A stretch of DNA of 64,000 nt, from the NCBI GenBank assembly GCA_036924085.1, contig JAVGWX010000007.1:70393535-70457534 (forward strand). Reading direction: 5' to 3'. Positions 35,494 to 47,844 of the stretch are shown here, in pieces. The stretch comes from Ariolimax columbianus. Its lineage: Eukaryota > Mollusca > Gastropoda > Stylommatophora > Arionidae. How positions within the stretch are numbered: the stretch's first letter is position 1; every line of letters begins with the position of its first letter. Under the pieces are notes generated by a model. The model made no database searches. It was given only the letters and a program-made list of their open reading frames with translations, and was not told where the DNA came from. The position numbers and the translations under genes were made by a program.

Positions 35494-36105
35494 TACTTGT
35501 TTAGCATATGTTAGTTACATGAGATGCTAAAGTATGAAGACGTCAGTCCATATGAATGCTTGCCAGGCTATCTCCGTGTGCATGTGTGTGTACATATAAT
35601 ATGTGCATGTGTTTGGGAAGACAGAGACGATAAAGACGACAATAAAGACGACACTGTGCATATGTGCCTAGATATGTATATATATATGAATGTATGTAAG
35701 TGTATGTGTGTGGGTGTAAGTGAGAGAGAAAGAAAGATAAATAACTGACAGAAAATGGAATGGATAAAAATAGTGAAGAACGAGGAATGTTCGCAAATCT
35801 CGCTTGCTTGCTCTCTTTTATTTTATTTGCACATCCATTACGTTTGAAGCCAATGTTTGTATATTTGTGTACCTCAGTCTTGGGTTAACAGACGGTGTGT
35901 TCGGAAGACGGTGGAGGTAGATAGAGCGAACGAGAAATGTACAGACAGAGAAACAATGAAAATAAGAGAGTAAGCGAACGATCAACTTATTTCCGTCAAC
36001 ATTCAGAGCTTTGTTTGAGTTGTGGGATGAAATGATACATTTAGTTATGAATAAACGAGACTCACCTTCCCGACCATTCCACTAACAGATGCTGTTTTCC
36101 CACAG

Positions 36106-36155
36106 CTGATCTAGCAAGCCACGGCGACTATCTACCTTACTACACAATGGATTAA
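36106..36155 (+). CDS. Unassigned candidate terminal exon after a strong acceptor
   Basis: CACTAAC (branch-point-like, about 36080), a pyrimidine tract (GCTGTTTTCCC) and CACAG ending at 36105 make an excellent 3' splice site. Read with two leading bases, the next sequence encodes DLASHGDYLPYYTMD followed by TAA at 36153-36155. The phase (two bases completing a codon) matches the FoxA exon 1 donor and several donor-like sites in FoxA exon 2. I recognise no family. It could be an alternative FoxA terminal exon, the last exon of an unseen + strand gene, or a chance site. Confidence 0.35.
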
Positions 36156-36599
36156 ATCAGTGTCAGACACTTACAATATTTCGGCCATTTACAAATCCTT
36201 ATCTATTGAAAAACTATCTTTGCAGTGTTTATTCCCATTTTAAAGTGCATTAACAAACATTTAAAAAAAGTATAGATCTACCTCAACCTTCAAACACATT
36301 TGAACTGTTTTGATGCCTTTTCTTTCATATCAACAAGATTATGTTAAAATTGCTAAACACTTTTTCTTCACAAATGAGAGGTATTGAAATGTTATGGTTT
36401 GCTTTGCTAAGCAGAACCGACATCACTGCACATAGGGTAGACCACCAATATCGTATCTGTATCTTATCATAAATGCGGACGTTTCCGCATAAAAATCCCC
36501 TACGTTTGATTTCAACCTCATCGAGTCTATCGATGACTGATTCATCGGCTGTATCGTCATCTTTAAAATGGGATTTTTAGGCTGTCCTATGTTCAACAG

Positions 36600-37205
36600 G
36601 TGTACCTAATGTTTCCACTCTGGGGACATTCCGTCTGGCCCCTGTTTCTGTGCCTAGTGTCTCCACTATGGGGACATTCCGTCTATACTCTGTGCCTGTA
36701 CCTAGTGCCTCCACTCTGGGGACATTCCGTCTGGCCTCATTGTCTGTACCTAATGTCTCAACTCTGGGGACATTCCGTCTGGTCACTGTTTCTGTACCTA
36801 GTGTCTCCACTATGGGGACATTCCGTCTGTCCTCATTGTCTGTACCTAATGTCTCAACTCTGGGGACATTCCGTCTGGTCACTGTTTCTGTACCTAGTGT
36901 CTCCACTATGGGGACATTCCGTCTGTCCTCATTGTCTGTACCTAATGTCTCAACTCTGGGGACATTCCGTCTGTCCTCATTGTCTGTACCTAATGTCTCA
37001 ACTCTGGGGACATTCCGTCTGGTCACTGTTTCTGTACCTAGTGTCTCCACTATGGGGACATTCCGTCTGGCCTCATTGTCTGTACCTAATGTCTCAACTC
37101 TGGGGACATTCCGTCTGGTCACTGTTTCTGTACCTAGTGTCTCCACTATGGGGACATTCCGTCTGTCCTCATTGTCTGTACCTAATGTCTCAACACTCAG
37201 TGCAT
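36600..37205. repeat. 48-bp minisatellite with 96-bp dimer period
   Basis: Two alternating 48-bp monomers share CTCTGGGGACATTCCGTCTG-like cores and differ at GTTTCTGTACCTAGTGTCTCC versus TTGTCTGTACCTAATGTCTCA. About 12-13 monomers are present. All three long open frames (224 codons reverse, 231 and 209 forward) are products of the 48-bp period; the reverse one repeats VETLGTDNEDRRNVPI. Confidence 0.95.
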
Positions 37206-37700
37206 TCAGTTGGTCTTTACGCATGTACCTTATTTCTCTCCTCTGTGGCATTCCGTCTAGTCTCTGTGTATGTACCTAATGTCTCCACTCTGTAGGCTTT
37301 CTGTCTGTCCTCTATGTACCTAATTTCTCCATTCTTAGTCAAATATTTTTCAGTCCTTCATATTCATACACAATGTTTCCGAGCACTTCTTCTGGCCTCT
37401 GTGTTTGTACCTGTCTCCACTCTGAGTGCAGTCATACTGCCTCTATAACCATACATAATGTCTCTACTCTGAGTCAAATGTAATTAAATTCATACATAAT
37501 GTCTCTACTCTGAGTCAAATGTAATTAAATTCATACATAATGTCTTTACTCTGAGTCAAATGTAATTTATATTCATACATAATGTCTCCACTCTGAGTCA
37601 AATGTAATTATATTCATACATAATGTCTCCACTCTGAGTGCATTCAGCCTTGCCCTCCATGTACCTAATGTCTCCAGTCTGGCATGCATATCCATACAGA
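37206..37700. repeat. Degenerate extension of the 48-bp array (about 43-bp units)
   Basis: ATACATAATGTCTCTACTCT + GAGTCAAATGTAATTAAATTC repeats three to four times near 37450-37620. Flanking diverged units keep TGTCTCCACTCTG, showing common origin with the array to the left. Confidence 0.8.
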
Positions 37701-37769
37701 TTTGCCTCCACTGTGAGTGCTTTCAATCTTATCCTGATTATCCATACTGTCTGCCACCATTCTGAGTGA

Positions 37770-39002
37770 TTCCAAAGCAAAGATATCAGCCCTTCCATTG
37801 ACATATAAGCTTATATCGTTTTGTTGCAAAGCGTGTCAATCTGAGCAGAGAGATTCACTGTTATCATAACTCCTTGTATGACTGCAATAATGTCATTGTT
37901 TTTTGTTGTACACATGGGGATTGTTTGATGTGTAAAGCTTTTTGCTGTAAATGATGTTTCACTGATACCGTTCTGTGTTCTTGAGATTTTATCAGTTATT
38001 TAGAATATCATTATGTAAGATAGTGAGCACACGCTTTCCCTCTAGTTGTCACATTATTTGACAGTTATCACATCACTGGTATGAAAAGTAAAAGGTGAAC
38101 CGGTAGCGCTTTGACGATATTATTTATATTATTTGTATCCCTATTATTATAGTATTGCAACACACATACAAATCGATGGATTTCAGTTTGTTGGTTTTGA
38201 AATGTTTAGATACATGTATATTGGTTTTATTGGAAAATGAAGAGCTATTGAAATGAATAAATTTCTCTTGAAATGCAACATTGTTGCAAACAAAACACAA
38301 ATTATGTTACATTTATTTTTTCGATTTATTATAATTTTAAAATTGAAATTAAAAAGGAAAATGTCACAGTCTGCACCATTTCATTACTTGTTATTTTAAA
38401 TCAATAGCAGCATATGGTAATTATTACCACAGCCTCCCATGTTTCTTAATGTGTGTACTCCATTCAAAGAGTATATCACCATTACATAAAGGGAGGAAAA
38501 GATCTGATTCTGCCATCAGGTAGCATATTGGTAATATATTCTGTAATTGATTTGTCAGTTCTCGAACTCCTTAAAATGATTCATTTTAGACAATAATTCA
38601 CTGATCGCTGGCACTTATAGATGAGCATTTGAAGCTCTACAGCTTTACAACTTTTCATTATCAATGAAGGTGGAAGTCTCATGTCTTCCCTTTTTACCAG
38701 GTAACATCAACTTCGTGTTATTATATACGTTCCGCACACCTGTCACCATGCTCAGGTAGAAGTGTATTGAATGTCTACAGATCAATACATTCTATAAACT
38801 AACGTACATGTATGCACGAATATCAATTATTTTTTAAACACATGATCAGGACAATGAGAGCAACGAACAAATCCGAAAAAAAATTGATACAATGATAAAA
38901 CACAGATTATTTGGGAAGGCACTAGAACTACGGAATGAGAATAATACAGAGAAGTGTAAAAAGCTAAACATAAACTGAATTGTCAGATGAACGAATAGTG
39001 TA
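37770..39002. other. Unassigned AT-rich stretch
   Basis: Nothing recognised between the minisatellite and the tetranucleotide satellite. Confidence 0.5.
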
Positions 39003-40673
39003 AAAACATACATACATATATACATACATACATACATACACACACATACATACATTCATACATAAACACACAAATACATACATACATTTATACATTCATT
39101 CATTCAAACATGCATACATACATACACATACATACATACATACATATATACATACATGCATACATACATACATACATACATACATACATGCATACATACA
39201 TACATACATACATGCATACATACATTCATTCATCCATCCATCCATCCATACATACATACCTACCTACCTACCTACCTACCTACCTACCTACCTACCTACC
39301 TACCTACCTACCTACCTACTTACTTAACTACATACATACATACATTCACACACATACATATATACATACACACACAAACACACACACATACAGACATTCA
39401 TATATGTACACACATACATACATACATAAACACACAAACACATGCATACATACATACATACATACATACATACATACATACATACATACATACATACATA
39501 CATTCATACATACATACATATATACATTCATTTATCAATTCATCCATCCATACATACAAAAATAAATACAAACCTACCTACCTACCTACTTACCTACCTA
39601 CATACATATATACATACATACATGCATACATACATACATACACACACACACATATATACATACACACACAAACACACACACATACATACAAATATATTCA
39701 TACACTTAAACACACATACATACATACATACAGACATACATACATACATGCATACATACATACAAACATACATACATACATACATACATACACTTATATA
39801 TTCATAATTCATTCATACATACATGCATTCGTTCATTCATAGATACATACATTCATACATCCTTCCATCCATCAATCCATCCATCCATCCATACATACAA
39901 ACATACATACATACCTACCTACCTACCTACCTACCTACCTACCTACCTACATACATACATATATACATACAAACACACACAAACAGACATACATACATAC
40001 ACATACGTACATACATACATGCATTCATGCATACATACATACATACATACATATATTCATACATACATACACACACACACACATATATACATACATACAT
40101 ACATACACATACACACACATACATACATACACACACATACATACATACATACATACATACATACATACAAACATACATACATACATAAATACATACATAC
40201 ATACATACATACATACTTACATACATACATACATACATACAAACATACATACATACACTTATATATTCATAATTCATTCATACATACATGCATTCGTTCA
40301 TTCATAGATACATACATTCATACATCAATCCATCCATCCATCCATCCATACATACAAACATACATACATACCTACCTACCTACCTACCTACCTACCTACC
40401 TACATACATACATATATACATACAAACACACACAAACAGACATACATACATACACATACATACATACATACATGCATTCATGCATACATACATACATACA
40501 TATATTCATACATACATACACACACACACACATATATACATACATACATACATACACATACACACACATACATACATACACACACATACATACATACATA
40601 CATACATACATACATACATACATACAAACATACATACATACATAAATACATACATACATACATACATACATAC

Positions 40674-40704
<31 letters not shown>

Positions 40705-40954
40705 CATACATACATACATACATACACTTATATATTCATAATTCATTCATACATACATGCATTCGTTCATTCATAGATACATACATTCATACATCAATCC
40801 ATCCATCCATCCATACATACAAACATACATACATACCTACCTACATACCTACCTACATACATACATAGATACATATTATACAAACACACACAGACATACA
40901 TACACATACATACATACATACATGCATTCATGCATACATACCTACATACATACA

Positions 40955-40987
<33 letters not shown>

Positions 40988-41033
40988 TCATACATACATT
41001 CATACATACATACATACATTCATACATACATAC

Positions 41034-41064
<31 letters not shown>

Positions 41065-41205
41065 CAGACACACACACATACATACATACATACATACATA
41101 CATACATAGATACATACATACATACATACATACATACATACATACATACATACATACATACATACATACATACATACATACATACATACATACATACATA
41201 CAAAT
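39003..41205. repeat. 2.2 kb tetranucleotide satellite (ACAT/CCTA/CATC) with higher-order period
   Basis: Mostly (ACAT)n with blocks of (CCTA)n and (CATC)n and scattered landmarks. The landmark GCATTCGTTCATTCATAGAT recurs near 39825, 40290 and 40759 (465 and 469 bp apart), within repeated blocks of identical order. All open frames here (up to 228 codons) are repeat artefacts. Confidence 0.97.
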
Positions 41206-41287
41206 GAAATATACACATTGACAGATACAACAATAACTGAAGAACAATACTCCCTCTCATGCTTCCTATACTATACTAAAAGCCCTA

Positions 41288-41345
41288 CAATGTGGTTGTT
41301 GTTGGAAGCTACTCGTAATGACTTGAGTCCACTCTTGGCGACGTT
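41288..41345 (+). repeat. Dispersed repeat fragment
   Basis: Third member of the family at 8.64 and 13.05 kb, joined directly to the end of the tetranucleotide satellite. Confidence 0.5.
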
Positions 41346-41782
41346 TCTGTATTATCGAGTGACCGTAGATCATCTTAAACCGAGTGTACTTGAGAAGGTG
41401 GACATGTGATTTATTACAAAGCAGTTAGAAAGCCTTGATTTATTTGTTTTGATAATTTTGCAGACAACAAACTGCAACTTCACGAATTTGCAACTATAAT
41501 GGGCATTTCAAGCAACTAAAATATATTTAGTTAAGCAAATGATATTATCTTATCTGTTATAGTGAGCGAATCTTGAGCCAGGTAGAGCATCATCATCATC
41601 AGGTGCCCTTACGGTTGGCGTTGACGATTATTGATCTCAACCCACTTCTATCACGTGTGTCGTTTACCAACTTTGCTGATGATTGTCGCCCATGCAATTC
41701 TCTCAAGCTGTCCAACATCTTCTCTCTCCGCCTCCCGCTGTCTCTCTTTTCTGCTATCTTTCCCGTTGTCACAACGTGATCC

Positions 41783-41878
41783 TTCTTCTTCTTCTTCTTC
41801 GTACGCTGTCAGACGTCAACCTTTATGTTTTCGAAAAAAAGCAAGGGTCATTCTGAGGCTGTCGACACTGCCATAGAG
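41783..41878 (-). mobile_element. Very short 3' copy of the GAA-tailed LINE
   Basis: 96 bp equivalent to 53763-53858 of the larger copy (CTCTATGGCAGTGTCGAC through the GAA tail). It is flanked by an exact 13-bp duplication CACAACGTGATCC at 41770-41782 and 41879-41891. It lies at the edge of an older degenerate reverse transcriptase remnant. Confidence 0.92.
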
Positions 41879-41879
41879 C

Positions 41880-42520
41880 ACAACGTGATCCAAGCCGCAT
41901 ATTCTCATTGTTCTGGTTCTTGCAATAAATTGGCTTTGTGCTTTTGCTTCTTCGAGTACTGTATCATAAGTCTTCTTTGCAGCTCATAGGATCCGCAGCA
42001 TTCTTCTGTAAAACCACATCCCTGTATTTTCCAAAGATATATGCGTTTGCTTGCTGATTGTCCATGATTCACTGCCATATGTCAGTACTAGTTCCACGTA
42101 GCATCACACGACTCTCTTTCTCAGTTCCAACGACACGGCTTGGTTGCACAATATTTCCTTCATGTTCTGGAAAACCGATATTGCTTGGACTATTCTGCAT
42201 TTTATTTCATAATTGCATCTTCCATCTGAAATTGTGCATTTGCCCGGGAATAACTTGTTAACGGGTTAACTTGTCTCAATTTTGTCTTTTTCGCTTTGAC
42301 GCTGCGTTTTGAAGAGTCCGGTTTCTTAGTCACTACCATCCCCTCTCAATTTCTTTGTATTTAAGCTGAGAACTTTGTTTTCATTTTGTTCAACTACCAT
42401 TTCTTGCAAGTCGGGTTCATTCTGGGCTATCAATGCAATATCATCAGCATATCGTAGATTGTTAATGTTTTGTCCGCCAATTTATATTCCTGGCATTGTC
42501 CTTATGTCTCTCAAGACGAA
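41880..42520 (-). mobile_element. Degenerate LINE reverse transcriptase fragment
   Basis: The reverse strand reads INNLRYADDIALIAQNEPDL (catalytic YADD, about 42418-42470), then KCTISDGRCNYEIKCRI, TYGSESWTISKQTH and YRRMLRIL. These are motif C and the connection domain of a LINE reverse transcriptase, with stops and frame changes. The short GAA-tailed LINE copy is inserted at its left edge. Confidence 0.8.
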
Positions 42521-42729
42521 CTCGCTGCATAAAGAGAACAAGTCTGGGGACAGAACACAAACTTGCCTCCCATAACTTTGTATCTGATGTAGAGCATACA
42601 TCGAAATATCAGCCAGTGAACATAATATTAACGACGTGTGACATGCAAGCGAACACAAAATCTCGTAGTGAAAACTGCCGTCGTAAATGAAGTGTAACTG
42701 AAGTGGTAGTGCTAACCCCGTGTACGGTG

Positions 42730-42915
42730 TGATGACCAGTTCCCTTCCTTACTGCCTTTCTTTCTCTAATTGTAGGTCAAGTACCCATTTACAAATGAAC
42801 CCCTACACAGCTGGGTCGACTGATGCGTGTCGGTAGCGGGAATTGAACCCCGTACCTTTGTTTTGAAAAGCAAGTAGTCTACCACCACACTAAACAGACG
42901 CCTGTCATGCAGATA
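42730..42915 (-). mobile_element. tRNA-derived SINE
   Basis: On the - strand TTTAGTGTGGTGGTAGACTA (A-box), TACGGGGTTCAATTCCCGC (near-perfect B-box), CGACCCAGCTGTGTAGGGGT and GTAAATGGGTACTTGACCTA are followed by AAGGAAGGGAACTGG. It is the best-preserved SINE of this type in the window. Confidence 0.8.
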
Positions 42916-43263
42916 GTACAGCAATAATAGTAAGATAGTTAAAAGATGTGAGGACATTGTTTGACATGAAAAGTAGCAATATATCCTTGAGTCTGAGCAG
43001 CAAGAAGCAAACTTGCTGATCGTTTCTAAGAATCACAATCATTCAAAATGCATAATTAGAACAAATATGACAATTTTATATAAAAAGACTCCAGTTTTAC
43101 CAAATGACATTCACTCAGTGATAACATCACGTGGGTGATGTGGGACTGGAAAGTAAATACAAATGGCGCGGTTATTATAGCGTTGCAGAAAATGACAAGC
43201 GTACAATGTAGCCTATATTTGGGCAAAGTAAGATTGACACAATCATGTTCTAACGAAAATCAA

Positions 43264-43297
43264 GGGGGGGGGGGGGGCGGGGGGGGGGGGGGGGGGT
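43264..43297. repeat. G homopolymer with one interruption
   Basis: About 34 bases of G broken by a single C. Confidence 0.95.
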
Positions 43298-43349
43298 AGA
43301 ATATTCGATTGTTCTGTTGTATGTCAACGATGAGTAACTTTACACTTTC

Positions 43350-43620
43350 GGTGCCTCCTGAAAAGGGCTTTAGGTGGCGGATTGCAGTAGCTTTCATCAC
43401 ATCTCGATCCTGCTAGGAAAGGTGGACCGGGGTACCTCCAGGCAGTTGTGCAATGCGTGGCATCATCTACATGTAGGTCACTACTACAGGGATCACGTCG
43501 ATTCCTGACTTCATTAGCCAGACTGCCATGAAACAGCCTGTTTTCGGAAAGAACTTCGTGGCAGTGAGGTGGGGTTATTGGTCAGTATATTTCATCTGAC
43601 CCTGACGAATACCGACCGAT
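43350..43620 (-). mobile_element. SINE-like fragment related to the GAA-tailed family
   Basis: TCCTGAAAAGGGCTTTAGGT, ATCACATCTCGATCCTGCTA and GCCAGACTGCCATGAAACAG follow the block order of the SINEs at 45.4, 48.8 and 60.9 kb. It has no tail and no coding capacity. Confidence 0.55.
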
Positions 43621-44465
43621 CAGTAAGTCTTTCCTGTCCAAACGTTAGAATCCTCTCCTCCAGGTTATACTAAACAATCAGGTATGACGAGACAAGGTAG
43701 AAGAGAAGAGAAAATAACGTTAAACGGCAATGGGAGATTATCGGTGTCAAGACAATAAAAACAAATGTGGGACACAATAGAAATGAAGAGAAAATTAGTT
43801 CATTGAAGGTCACATTGAAGTGAGAAGTCAAGCAGAGCATACAATATAGACTACGTTTGAATGAAGACAAAAGAGAAAGCGTTAAATTGCTACCTCAATT
43901 AAGGTAGCTGACAAATGAAAATATAAGAATGTGATTAGAATAAGGAATGGTTGAGTGATTTCAGTTAATTGGATGGACATAGATTTGCAACAGAACAACT
44001 ATGACCCATTTTCGTGACAAGATCGCCAAGGACTCGGTTATCGCATGCATAAACGTGCTGCACAGAAACGCCCTAACTATAGGGTCGCGGGAGCAGTAAC
44101 TCATCCCCAAACACGTCAACTGATCAAATATTCAAATTCACAGACACAAAAGACAAGAAAACAGAATAGAACACAGTAAGGTCACTAAACAAAAATTGGA
44201 GAAAGCGAAACGACAAATGAACTAGCGAGGCAGGAAAATAGCAACCATCAATTCATCCTAGGCACACTGGGCGCTAGGCTTTTAATTCGGCACCAAATAT
44301 TGTTCGTCATACGTGAATGATAGAAAAATCGATGGTATTATGTAGGGGAAATAATGTCAGACCGTGCTGAGAGTAATTGTCATATTAAAAATATCTCTGC
44401 CCTCTGGCATGCTCGACACTCGCTAATTTGATAATAGTGAGCAAGTATTTGTGTACCTGTGTGTG

Positions 44466-44476
44466 TATATATATAT

Positions 44477-44530
<54 letters not shown>
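44466..44530. repeat. TA microsatellite
   Basis: (TA)n followed by (GT)n. Confidence 0.95.
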
Positions 44531-44532
<2 letters not shown>

Positions 44533-44879
44533 GTGTGTGTGTGTGTGTGCGCGAGTGCGCCTGATAAAAGAAATAGCGTACATGGATGATATCACAGGAA
44601 GAAAAATAATTAGAATGTGGAAAAAAATAAAAATTATTATATCTCATTTCCGATAAATCTGCTCCCAATTTGCAAATTCCTAGAAATTGAAAGCGGAGGT
44701 TTCAGGCTCTCCAGCAAGAGGGCGCCAGTAACATAAACGAAGATAGGTGATATCTAGAGATGGATGTAAACTAGCAAGCCTGGTAATGTGTCTTACTCAA
44801 CAAGAAATGAAACTAGAAATATAATATATTTGTAAACACAAATCTCTAATCTCCAAAATGGTGTATAAAAGTGAACAAG

Positions 44880-45400
44880 ACAAAAGTAGAACAAATAGAC
44901 TTATTTCAATACTTGGTCACCCAAATTTGTTCTGATGGAAGATGCACTAATAACATAAAGAATAAAATAGCCAAGAAACATTTAATCTTCTAGAGTTTGA
45001 GGGGAATCTTGTGTAACAAAAAGTCTATCACTGGAATTGAGAGGAGAGTTCTTGTAAGCTACGTGGAACCAGTACTGACATAGAGCAGCAAGTCGTGGAC
45101 GATCGGCATGATCGAATAGGGATCACGAGAGGCAACGGAAATGTGGTTATACAGAAGAGAATGTTTAGAATTCCACGGACTGCAAAGAAAGCTAATTAGT
45201 AGCACTTGAAGAGGCACAGAAACAAAGACAGATTATGCCCCCCCCCCGCCCCCCCCCCCAAAAAAAAGGACATGTCAACTATTCTATTTCGGGAATGTCA
45301 TGAGAAGAGGTAGGTTAAAGCACTTGGGGACAACGGACAAAATTTGCAAGGAAGAGTAATAGAGAAAGACAGAAAGAAAATATTGGAAAATATGATCATA
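44880..45400 (+). mobile_element. Degenerate LINE reverse transcriptase C-terminus
   Basis: Recognisable pieces are KTKVEQIDLFQYLGHP, DGRCTNNIKNKIAKK (frames joined by eye), RMFRIPRTAKKAN and YFGNVMRRGRLKHLGTTDKI. The order is that of the connection domain of RTE-like or related LINEs. A poly-C/poly-A tract at about 45238-45268 interrupts it. No intact frame remains. Confidence 0.7.
45238..45268. repeat. C homopolymer with one G, then A run
   Basis: Interrupted poly-C followed by AAAAAAA inside a degenerate LINE fragment. Confidence 0.9.
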
Positions 45401-45414
45401 GCTGTTGTGCTATG

Positions 45415-45575
45415 TTTGGCTCTATCTGCGGGTAACACACTACGGAGGAGGATCCCATTGATCCCTCACCTCGTTAGCCAGGCTGCCATGAAAACAGCCC
45501 GTTTCCAGGGAGGGCTATTAGGAAGCCGAAGGGAGGGTCTTTGCCAGTATGTTTTGCCTGACCATGACTAACGTG
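45415..45575 (-). mobile_element. SINE-like fragment
   Basis: GATCCCTCACCTCGTTAGCC and GGCTGCCATGAAAACAGCCC match the element at 43.5 kb (GATCACGTCGATTCCTGACTT...GCCAGACTGCCATGAAACAG). It is a partial copy only. Confidence 0.5.
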
Positions 45576-45628
45576 TCTAATCAGTTTAATTTGTATGACC
45601 AGACACTAGTCTTTATCCCTTTGATATG

Positions 45629-45669
45629 TAGGTAGGTAGGTAAGTAGATAGGCAGGTAGGTAGGTAGTC
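45629..45669. repeat. GGTA microsatellite
   Basis: TAGGTAGGTAGGTAAG-type repeats, imperfect. Confidence 0.85.
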
Positions 45670-46082
45670 TGATTAGGCTACAGAGGCCCGTCAATAACAT
45701 GATGATATAATAAATGGGAATGCAATGTTAAAGTGCCCAAACGACAAATAGTTATGGATGGAATTCATCGGCAATGACACACTCATAACACCTAATGATG
45801 ATATACAATTATTAACTCTACCAATGTGCACCTATAGAGAATGTGATAACTCTGTTTGTAACTGGATGATTTATATGATTTCCCAAGGAGGTCCAAAAGA
45901 GAAACGAACAGCAGTAGTTATGCCAAATCTATATCACTATTATCACAGCTTGATCTTGGACAAGGCACAAGCACAAAGAACAATCACAATCTGCGAAATG
46001 AGATGCTCGTGAAAAGCCATCGAAGTCGTTAGATGGAAATAGTGAAAAATGAAGAAACCAGACAGGCAGTTGAAACAGTATG

Positions 46083-46840
46083 GACTGTAGCATGTATTGG
46101 CAGAGAGTTGGAGCAGTATCGGCTGTGGCATGTATTGGCAGACAGTTGGAGCAATATCGGCGTGGCATGTATTGGCAGAGAGTTGGAGCAGTATCGGCTG
46201 TGGCATGTATTGGCAGACAGTTGGAGCAGTATCGGCTGTGGCATGTATTGGCAGACAGTTGGAGCAATATCGGCGTGGCATGTATTGGCAGAGAGTTGGA
46301 GCAGTATCGGCTGTGGCATGTATTGGCAGACAGTTGGAGCAATATCGGCGTGGCATGTATTGGCAGAGAGTTGGAGCAGTATCGGCTGTGGCATGTATTG
46401 GCAGACAGTTGGAGCAATATCGGCGTGGCATGTATTGGCCGAGAGTTGGAGCAGTATCGGCGTGGCATGTATTGGCAGAGAGTTGGAGCAGTATCGGCTG
46501 TAGCATGTATTGGTCGAGAGTTGGAGCAGTATCGGCGTGGCATGTATTGGTCGAGAGTTGGAGCAGTATCGGCTGTGGCATGTATTAGGAGACAGTTGGA
46601 GCAGTATCGGCTGTGGCATGTATTGGGAGACAGTTGGAGCAGTATCGGCTGTGGCATGTATTGGGAGACAGTTGGAGCAGTATCGGCTGTGGCATGTATT
46701 GGGAGACAGTTGGAGCAGTATCGGCTGTGGCATGTATTGGGAGACAGTTGGAGCAGTATCGGCTGTGGCATGTATTGGGAGACAGTTGGAGCAGTATCGG
46801 CTGTGGCATGTATTGGGAGACAGTTGGAGCATAATACGTG
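46083..46840. repeat. 37/38-bp minisatellite, about 20 units
   Basis: Unit GCATGTATTGGCAGACAGTT + GGAGCAGTATCGGCTGTG. A 37-bp form (CGGCGTG) alternates with the 38-bp form in the left two thirds. The right third (from about 46575) is homogeneous with GGGAGACAG. Open frames of up to 316 codons occur in several frames; none has a non-repeat domain. Confidence 0.96.
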
Positions 46841-46859
46841 TTGACAGACAGGGAATGTA

Positions 46860-47844
46860 ATTGTCTGATCACATGGCAAGAATGTCTCTAAATCTGTTCA
46901 TCGCGCCAGCCTATAAGCACCAGATAGCAGTGATTCAGAGATAGACGAAGACCACGAAATGGATGGTTCAAGCATGTCGATCTTTAGACATATATCACAC
47001 CGAAGAGGAGGGCACCTCAACACGCCTTCTAATGGCATACATGCACTGTTGCTACGAAATGATTAATAAAGTAACTAATTATAACTATATTTAGATCAAA
47101 TAATATCAATAATTCATACCCCCAGGTACTAAATAAAGCCTCTCTTGTTTGATATTTCTGGTATAAAATGGTCACAAAACAAGGAAACTAAATCACACTT
47201 TCACGTCTCCCATAGACACCACCCTCTCTATTTTCTGCTCATTAGACGCCACTACTCACAGAAGAAGGCGGTGTTATTTCTATAGAAATGTTTTTTCTAT
47301 TCAGCGATCTGAACTGGTATGAACCCACAGAATAGTATAGTTATTTCGAGGTCAGACAAAAAAATATTAGCGAAAACAATTTAGCCGAAGGCATGAAAAC
47401 CACTTTGTACTGGAAATAATGCTACAGCCCGTACATACCAAATTGTGTTTTGCTTAATAATAAAACTGATGGAGCTACAGAGAATAACATGAGATTAACA
47501 ATGAAAAACTATCAAATAATTTTAGCAAAGACAAAAAACGAAACAGACCACTAGCATGCACTACATTTCATCAATGAGGGGTCTATTCTTTATTTCTTCA
47601 ACAAACCTATTCTGTTGGAGACCTCAGTAATTTGTATGAAGAAGTATAGAGCTGATGAGATCAATAGTTTAATCGAATCTATACACAAATAGAGAAGAGG
47701 TATGCAAGGTAGAAAGTTGCGGACACGGTGAGAAAGTCGCCGTCTGTCATTTATGAAATATATTTGTTTAGCGAGTACCGAAGTCACAGCGTTGTCTCGA
47801 TAAAGTAGATGCCTCATTCTCAAAGCAGCAAAACAAAATTAAAA
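46860..47844. other. Unassigned stretch
   Basis: Only short frames without motifs. Confidence 0.5.

Noticed and set aside
36577..37251. 224-codon reverse open frame with acidic/basic repeats
   Set aside because: It is almost entirely the 48-bp minisatellite, whose period is a multiple of three, so long frames are expected on both strands. No non-repeat domain or splice context is seen.
39003..41205. CRISPR-like direct repeats
   Set aside because: The repeats are contiguous satellite units without unique spacers, in a eukaryotic context.
39110..41260. Many long Tyr/Ile/His/Thr and Cys/Met/Val frames
   Set aside because: All are translations of the tetranucleotide satellite.
41573..41779. 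Forward frame containing FADD in SFTNFADDCRPC, reminiscent of RT motif C
   Set aside because: The surrounding residues do not match RT; the neighbouring real RT remnant (LRYADDIALIAQ) is on the other strand.
45929..46879. 316-codon reverse frame and several forward frames over the 46 kb array
   Set aside because: Repeat artefact. Units of 37 and 38 bp shift the frame so the peptide repeat is not maintained in phase.
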